NCBI GenBank assembly: GCA_030950085.1
Contig: JAUZRW010000046.1
Location: 1-46,354 of the forward strand
DNA: 46,354 bases
Direction: 5' to 3'
DNA from: Anaerolineae bacterium
GTDB lineage: Bacteria > Chloroflexota > Anaerolineae > Aggregatilineales > Phototrophicaceae
Below are positions 42,222 through 46,354 of this stretch, one piece after another. How positions within the stretch are numbered: the stretch's first letter is position 1; each line of letters begins with the position of its first letter. The notes under the pieces are model-generated. The model ran no database searches and had not been told where the DNA came from. It saw nothing but the letters and a program-made list of their open reading frames with translations. The translations under genes and the position numbers were made by a program.

Positions 42222-43064
42222 TTAATCCAATGTGACGTTCGCTAAATCAGGGTTGATATATTTAGCTTGATTTTTGAGGAGTTCCCGATTGCCACTTTCG
42301 GCTAATCTGACAGCGTGAAGGGTGCGCCCTTGTGCAGTCGCGGCGCGTGCAGCGTACATTGCCCCGCCATTTATACTCGTTTCGACCACAATAACATGCT
42401 GACACAGACCACTAATAATACGATTGCGCGAGACAAGACGCGGCGCATTCGGTATCGCGTCAGGGTGATTTTCGCCAACAATTGCGCCCTGTTGCAAGAT
42501 GTGTTGGGCGAGAGCGATATTTTTTTCAGGATAGATATTGAGGACACCGCTACCCAATACGGCGATAGTACGACTATCGGGAACACGCAACGCGCCTTCG
42601 TGTGCGGCGGTATCAATGCCATGTGCCAGACCACTCACAATTGCCCACCCTTGTTCTGCAAGGCATTTTCCTAGTTTAAGCGCAATCTCTCGTGCCTTCT
42701 CACTCGGCTGACGTGTCCCGACGATAGCGACTGCCTTTGTTGGCAGAGGCAATCTGCCCCGTATAAACAGTGTGGGCGGAGCATCATCCAAATTTCGCAA
42801 TGCCGTCGGATAATTCTCAGCATAAGCTGGGCAAATAATGACACCGTTCGCTTCCCATTTTCGTATTTGCTGTATGATATGGGCGAGGTCAATATCAACA
42901 ATGGCGGCGGCTGTTTTTTGCCCGACTCCGCGCACTTGCAACAAATCCTCGGTATCCGCTTGTAGAATGGCTTTTGCGCTACCAAATTCTTCTATTAACG
43001 CCGAAATCGTCTTTGTGCCGACGTTTCGCAGTAGGCTAAGGGCAATCCAATCGACATCCGCCAT
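42222..43064 (-). CDS. dprA: DNA-processing protein DprA (short form)
   Basis: 280 residues; most DprA proteins have about 350-380. Starts with a helix-hairpin-helix part (LLRNVGTKTISALIEEFGSA; LLQVRGVGQKTAAAI), then the Rossmann-like core: TLFIRGRLPLP, VAIVGTRQPSEKAREIALKL, IVSGLAHGIDTAAHEGALR, TIAVLGSGVLNIYPEKN, RLVSRNRIISGLCQHVIVVE. The C-terminal winged helix is absent. DprA binds incoming ssDNA and loads RecA in transformation; no other competence genes are nearby. The ATG shares its A with the TAA stop of the MerR-like gene (TAATG). Confidence 0.92.
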   Translation of the reverse strand: MADVDWIALSLLRNVGTKTISALIEEFGSAKAILQADTEDLLQVRGVGQKTAAAIVDIDLAHIIQQIRKWEANGVIICPAYAENYPTALRNLDDAPPTLFIRGRLPLPTKAVAIVGTRQPSEKAREIALKLGKCLAEQGWAIVSGLAHGIDTAAHEGALRVPDSRTIAVLGSGVLNIYPEKNIALAQHILQQGAIVGENHPDAIPNAPRLVSRNRIISGLCQHVIVVETSINGGAMYAARAATAQGRTLHAVRLAESGNRELLKNQAKYINPDLANVTLD

Positions 43065-43687
43065 TAGTCTTCTTCGTAATACTCAATGATGGATAGTAAA
43101 ATCGCGTTGATAAAGGTATTCACTTGGCGCAGCAAATTTGCCCATTCGCTGCTGTTGCGCGGTTGAGTGAGTTCTGACCAAGTGAGAATCGAATTTATCA
43201 TGAAATCGCTAAAGTAGAAAAAGCCGCGTGTGGCTTGGGGTAAATTTAAGCCATCATCGCTAAGAAGTTGTGCGTATTCTTTACCGAGTCGAATCGCCTC
43301 TGCAAGTTGTTCATCAGGGGCACCGGCTGCCAGATATCTGCGAATCGCCTCTAGTACATTGCGACCTTGTTGCCGTAATACGCCGCGTGCTGTATCAGTC
43401 ATAGCCGCATACCACGGCACTTTATCGAGATTATCAGCACTAACTTGCATCCGCGCACTACCGAGCGCATTCTGGATGATAACTTGGACTTCGAGAGGTT
43501 GTAATTCGCCTTGTGATTGGGCATAGTACAGCAGGTCATCGCGTTTGAAGCGCCGATGTCCACCGGCGGTACGGCGATTAGGTAGTTTGCCTTCATCTGC
43601 CCAGTTGCGAACCGTTGCCGGATGTACTCCTAGCATATCAGCCGCCTTACGCAGGCTAACCCATTCTGATGTATCGTTTTTGCTCAT
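43064..43687 (-). CDS. MerR/BldC-like helix-turn-helix regulator with RsbRD-like helical domain
   Basis: 207 residues. N-terminal wHTH: WVSLRKAADMLGVHPATVRN, WADEGKLPNRRTAGGHRRFK, the classic MerR/excisionase motif with its GGHRRF wing. Residues about 80-200 are helical, with TARGVLRQQGRNVLEAIRRY similar to the globin-like N-domain of RsbRD co-antagonists. Possibly senses a small ligand or partner. Its stop overlaps the dprA start by one base, so the two form an operon, and it may control dprA or the coupled pair. Confidence 0.85.
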   Translation of the reverse strand: MSKNDTSEWVSLRKAADMLGVHPATVRNWADEGKLPNRRTAGGHRRFKRDDLLYYAQSQGELQPLEVQVIIQNALGSARMQVSADNLDKVPWYAAMTDTARGVLRQQGRNVLEAIRRYLAAGAPDEQLAEAIRLGKEYAQLLSDDGLNLPQATRGFFYFSDFMINSILTWSELTQPRNSSEWANLLRQVNTFINAILLSIIEYYEED

Positions 43688-43936
43688 AAGATTTTTGTCA
43701 ATTTTTATAATTCGTGAACATCTTTCAATTATACATCATTCGCAGTAGTTGTATCTATCCAGCTATCCGTGAAATTTTTCGGACAGGCAGAAGCCAGTCC
43801 CTACAATTTGTCTTTTTTGTATCTTCGTGTCATGCAAGTGCCTTCGGGGTGAGTTTTTCGGCATTTTCTTAGGGATAGGTGAACAATTACCAGTAGTTTT
43901 TAGCAATTATCAACCTATAGGTGGTAATATTTGGCG

Positions 43937-44362
43937 CTATTTTGCTTCACTTGTCGAATCGGCTTTGGCATCCTCTGCATTTTTGCCTTCGACAACTTGT
44001 TTCAGTAAGGCGCGTAATTTATTCATCCAGTTTCTAGCAATCGGTTTCGACCAAAAATCACTCGCTCCGGCATTCAACACATCGCCAACGGTGTCAATAT
44101 CTCCCAGCGCAGACATAACAAGGATATAAGACTCCTTGGTATTCTCGTGCTGACGCATCATTTCGCATAATTCAATCCCATTAATGCCGGGCATCATAAT
44201 ATCGAGGATAATCAAATTTGGCTTCATACCCTGAATATAAGCAATCGCTTCCAGGCCATTGCTGGCAACATAAACTTCGCCGCCCCACATTTCCACGACG
44301 ATTCGTAGTAACTTAGCAATGCCTTCTTCATCATCAACCACTAGAACGATTGGTTTTTGCAT
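43937..44362 (-). CDS. Response regulator, receiver domain only
   Basis: 141 residues. CheY-like receiver with Asp10-Asp11, phospho-acceptor Asp54 (LIILDIMMPG), Ser84 and Lys106 (SKPIARNW). A charged tail (VEGKNAEDAKADSTSEAK) follows but no output domain, so it acts by protein-protein contact. No histidine kinase lies next to it; in this window the kinase at 14651-17017 and the mini-hairpin proteins are conceivable partners, purely by inference. Confidence 0.92.
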   Translation of the reverse strand: MQKPIVLVVDDEEGIAKLLRIVVEMWGGEVYVASNGLEAIAYIQGMKPNLIILDIMMPGINGIELCEMMRQHENTKESYILVMSALGDIDTVGDVLNAGASDFWSKPIARNWMNKLRALLKQVVEGKNAEDAKADSTSEAK

Positions 44363-44547
44363 TCTATCCCCTTCACAAGTAACAAGATTGCTTCTCTAAT
44401 TTTAACGTTCTTTCAAGAAAGTATTACGGCGTTTTGCCCGTCTCTCATAACTGATATGCCTACTATAACGCGAGACAGGCGAGAATGGTGTGCTTTAGGG
44501 TTAAGAACAGGTTGGCTTTTGTGGGAAGAGCTGTTAACAGGCTTGAA

Positions 44548-44638
44548 AAAGCCCCTTTCGGGGTTTTGCCACGCCTCACACAAAATTGCAAAGTGAGACA
44601 GGCGTTAGAGCATCATCGTAGATACTTTGTTAAACAAG
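44548..44638 (+). repeat. Terminator-linked repeat family 3, copy B
   Basis: Direct-orientation relative of 35076-35166. Begins with AAAGCCCC TTTC GGGGTTTT (44548-44567), then ACGCCT-CAC ... GTG-AGACAGGCGT forming an extended stem, and ends CTTTGTTAAACAAGA. On the minus strand the first hairpin can act as a second terminator downstream of trxB. Confidence 0.6.
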
Positions 44639-44640
44639 AA

Positions 44641-44671
44641 AAAAGGCGCATCATGTTAGATACGCCTTTTT
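44641..44671 (-). terminator. Intrinsic terminator after trxB
   Basis: AAAAGGCGxATC pairs with GATxCGCCTTTT (one mismatch); T-tracts on both sides make it bidirectional. 24 bp after the trxB stop. Confidence 0.8.
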
Positions 44672-44694
44672 ATCAACAGGGGAGGGGATGAAAT

Positions 44695-45666
44695 TTAGTC
44701 ACCGACTGGAGCAGGTGTTTCATCTAAGGGTTGTAGTTCGTCCTCGTGTTCTTCTAGCCAATGAATGGTACTCATTGCTGCACTCACACCCTGACCGGAA
44801 CTGGTGGCGACTTGCCGCCAAATTTCATCTTGAATCTCACCAGCCGCAAATACACCGTCAACACTGGTGCGATACCGTTCATCGCTGATGATATAACCTG
44901 CGTCGTTCAATGCCAATTGGTCACCAAAAATCGGACTATTGGGGTCATGCCCGATGAAGATGAACACGCCTTCGGTTGGTTTGGTCGTGGTTTCATCGGT
45001 TTTTTTGTTCCATAGCGTGATGCCATTAACGATACCCTTGTCATCAGCATGAATTTCTTTGACCTGTGTATCCCAGATGAAACTGATTTTCTCATTGGAG
45101 AAGGCACGTTTTTGTAAGGCAGCACCAGCACGTAAGGCATCGCGGCGGTGAATAATCTCAACCTTTGATGCGAAACGTGTCAAGAATAAAGCCTCTTCTA
45201 TGGCGCTATCGCCACCACCCACGACAACAATTTCTTTGTCACGGAAGAAAAAGCCATCACACGTCCCACAATAGCTCACACCTGTTCCTGTATACTCTGC
45301 CTCGCCGGGAACACCCAACTTGCGCGGGTCAGCACCAATCGTAACAATCACTGTATCCGCAGAGTAGGTTTCGCTCATCGTCTTGACTGTAAAGGGCGAG
45401 CCTTGACTGAAATCGACTTCTGTTACAAGGTCAAATTCGATTCTTGCGCCAAAGTGTTCAGCATGTTCTTTCATCTTATCGACGAGTTCTGCACCGCCGA
45501 GATGGAGATAACCGGGATAATTTTCAATTTCGTGGGTTAGGGCAACTTGACCGCCGAGTTGGGGTCCCGCTATCACCAACGGCTTGAGTTGTGCGCGGGC
45601 TGTATAGAGCGCCGCCGATAAACCACTTGGACCCGACCCGATAATCACCACACGTTCTTTTTTCAT
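44695..45666 (-). CDS. trxB: Thioredoxin reductase
   Basis: 323 residues from ATG 45666; the frame extends to 45708 without support. FAD motif VVIIGSGPSGLSAALYTARA, redox pair Cys133-Cys136 (SYCGTCDGFF, GT between the Cys where AT/VT is usual), NADPH motif VVVGGGDSAIEEALFLTRFA and HRR for the 2'-phosphate. The FAD end reads GVFAAGEIQDEIWRQVATSS; Glu replaces the common Asp in AAGD. It reduces thioredoxin with NADPH. An AGGAAGG site lies 11 nt upstream. No thioredoxin gene is nearby. Confidence 0.93.
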   Translation of the reverse strand: MKKERVVIIGSGPSGLSAALYTARAQLKPLVIAGPQLGGQVALTHEIENYPGYLHLGGAELVDKMKEHAEHFGARIEFDLVTEVDFSQGSPFTVKTMSETYSADTVIVTIGADPRKLGVPGEAEYTGTGVSYCGTCDGFFFRDKEIVVVGGGDSAIEEALFLTRFASKVEIIHRRDALRAGAALQKRAFSNEKISFIWDTQVKEIHADDKGIVNGITLWNKKTDETTTKPTEGVFIFIGHDPNSPIFGDQLALNDAGYIISDERYRTSVDGVFAAGEIQDEIWRQVATSSGQGVSAAMSTIHWLEEHEDELQPLDETPAPVGD

Positions 45667-45843
45667 CTTAGTTTGTACCTTCCTATGCCTGAGCAGCGAA
45701 TTTGACAATATACATATAGGGAAGTGCTTAACACTCCCTTACGTTTGATAATTTAATTAAGCCCCGATTTTGTGTTTTTATGATGAATAGTTAGGAACGT
45801 AAAATAGCACGTCCGTTATGTTTTTACAGCGAGTTGGTGCTGT

Positions 45844-46128
45844 TTACTCATCTTCAAATAGTGGCAGTTCATCGGACATTTCGGCTTTGAGAACACTGAC
45901 CAAGGCGATGAATTCTTCGCGGCAATCGCCCCAATACTTCATATGCTCTTGCAGTTCAGGCAACACATCTTCTAAACGCGCCCCATTCGCCACTTGTTCC
46001 GCGAGTTTTGCCATATTTTCGCAATGGTCATTACAATCCATTGCGATGATTTCTTCGTTTGTGGGCGCATTCTCAACAAAATCCAAGAGTGCGCTGAGAT
46101 TGTCTACCCGTTGTTGCTTATCAACCAT
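45844..46128 (-). CDS. Small Cys/His protein resembling a degenerate zf-HC2 anti-sigma domain
   Basis: 94 residues, acidic and helical. DCNDHCENMAKLAEQVANGA, then LEDVLPELQEHMKYWGDCRE with EEF matches the C/H ... H-x6-C-REEF pattern of zf-HC2 anti-sigma factor domains, but the first Cys of the HxxxCxxC motif is Trp. No membrane helix or sigma factor gene is close. Zn binding is therefore doubtful. Function unknown. The start ATG has a GGAG-like site (GGAGCAACACC). Confidence 0.65.
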   Translation of the reverse strand: MVDKQQRVDNLSALLDFVENAPTNEEIIAMDCNDHCENMAKLAEQVANGARLEDVLPELQEHMKYWGDCREEFIALVSVLKAEMSDELPLFEDE

Positions 46129-46354
46129 GAGAGGTGTTGCTCCTTAACCATCTATCCCTTTTGACGACGAGTCTGTTTCAGTTCTTACGGCATTTAGGAA
46201 CAGAAATTAAATAACTCTAGCAATCGTTGTTCCAACAGTTTGGGAATAAGCGTGAAAAGTTATCAGTTTTTAGTCATCAGTTGTCAGAAAAACAATTACC
46301 CTGAACTGAAAACTATGAACTGAAAACTATAAATCGGGTAACTTCTGCAAATTA
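46129..46354. repeat. Intergenic 226 bp to window end with an ACTG-type repeat
   Basis: From about 46258: GTTATCAGTTTTTAGTCATC, AGTTGTCAG, then in inverted sense CTGAACTGAAAACTATGAAC. Related to about 31503-31560. No coding frame was seen. Confidence 0.45.

Larger units (their letters stand above)
44363..44694. other. Intergenic region, 332 bp, with terminators and repeat family 3
   Basis: Between the receiver and trxB genes on the minus strand. Holds repeat family 3 copy B (44548-44638) and the trxB terminator (44641-44671); the receiver promoter should be in 44363-44540. No coding frame was seen. Confidence 0.55.

Noticed and set aside
1-46354. tRNA or rRNA genes
   Set aside because: No cloverleaf with GTTCxAxxC arm and no rRNA signature was recognised on either strand; a tRNAscan run would settle it.

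Overview
The window is about 46 kb of bacterial chromosome of moderate GC content. It most likely comes from a member of the Chloroflexota (Anaerolineae-like); this is inferred, not proven. Supporting traits are Thr/Pro-rich linkers behind lipoprotein signals, F420-type PPOX flavoproteins, a Uma2 remnant, DUF4342 and DUF4231 proteins, proteins with the 'IGNxA' motif, small gene pairs also common in cyanobacteria, and many short palindromic non-coding repeats. No rRNA, tRNA, CRISPR array or complete insertion sequence was found.

Layout. 1-135: tail of a transposase. 207-5728: membrane glycosyltransferase, histidine phosphatase, TauE/SafE exporter and PriA; priA carries a 127-bp palindromic repeat inside its coding frame. 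5773-8713: a 137-aa protein overlapping an HNH endonuclease gene, a small zinc-ribbon protein and a secreted cyclophilin. 8806-14497: a 5.6-kb segment bracketed by two nearly identical 87-bp repeats in opposite orientation. It holds two PPOX flavoproteins on either side of an SH3/M23 protein, two tiny paralogous proteins resembling the dimerisation hairpin of histidine kinases, and a PPC-domain lipoprotein. 14651-18807: PAS histidine kinase, GabT-like aminotransferase and a Uma2 remnant. 18822-21662: two DUF4231/SLATT-like membrane proteins followed by an Arg-rich protein with the LQxxIGNxA motif. 21806-24894: acyl-CoA ligase, PAP2-like membrane protein and DUF4342 protein. 25150-29250 (minus strand): a calpain-type protease with the same N-terminal signature, two coupled unknown genes and an acyl-CoA dehydrogenase. 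29426-30085: a toxin-antitoxin-like pair whose PIN gene is frameshifted. 30250-37203: Crp/Fnr regulator, Trm112-like protein, TetR regulator, small membrane protein, sugar-dehydrogenase-like lipoprotein, RraA-like protein, C39-like peptidase and DoxX. 37544-46128: Mfd, secreted protein, MerR-like regulator with dprA, lone receiver, thioredoxin reductase and a small Cys/His protein.

How the genes fit together. priA, mfd and dprA are DNA-maintenance housekeeping genes separated by accessory blocks. The most novel material is (i) two loci sharing an Arg-rich N-terminus plus an LQxxIGNxA motif, one with a calpain protease and one beside two SLATT-like membrane proteins, which resemble cargo of extracellular contractile injection systems although no injection apparatus is present here; (ii) the tandem mini histidine-kinase-hairpin proteins; and (iii) several families of structured interspersed repeats, one inside priA and one linked to terminators. 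All functional statements rest on reading motifs by eye; no database search was run.
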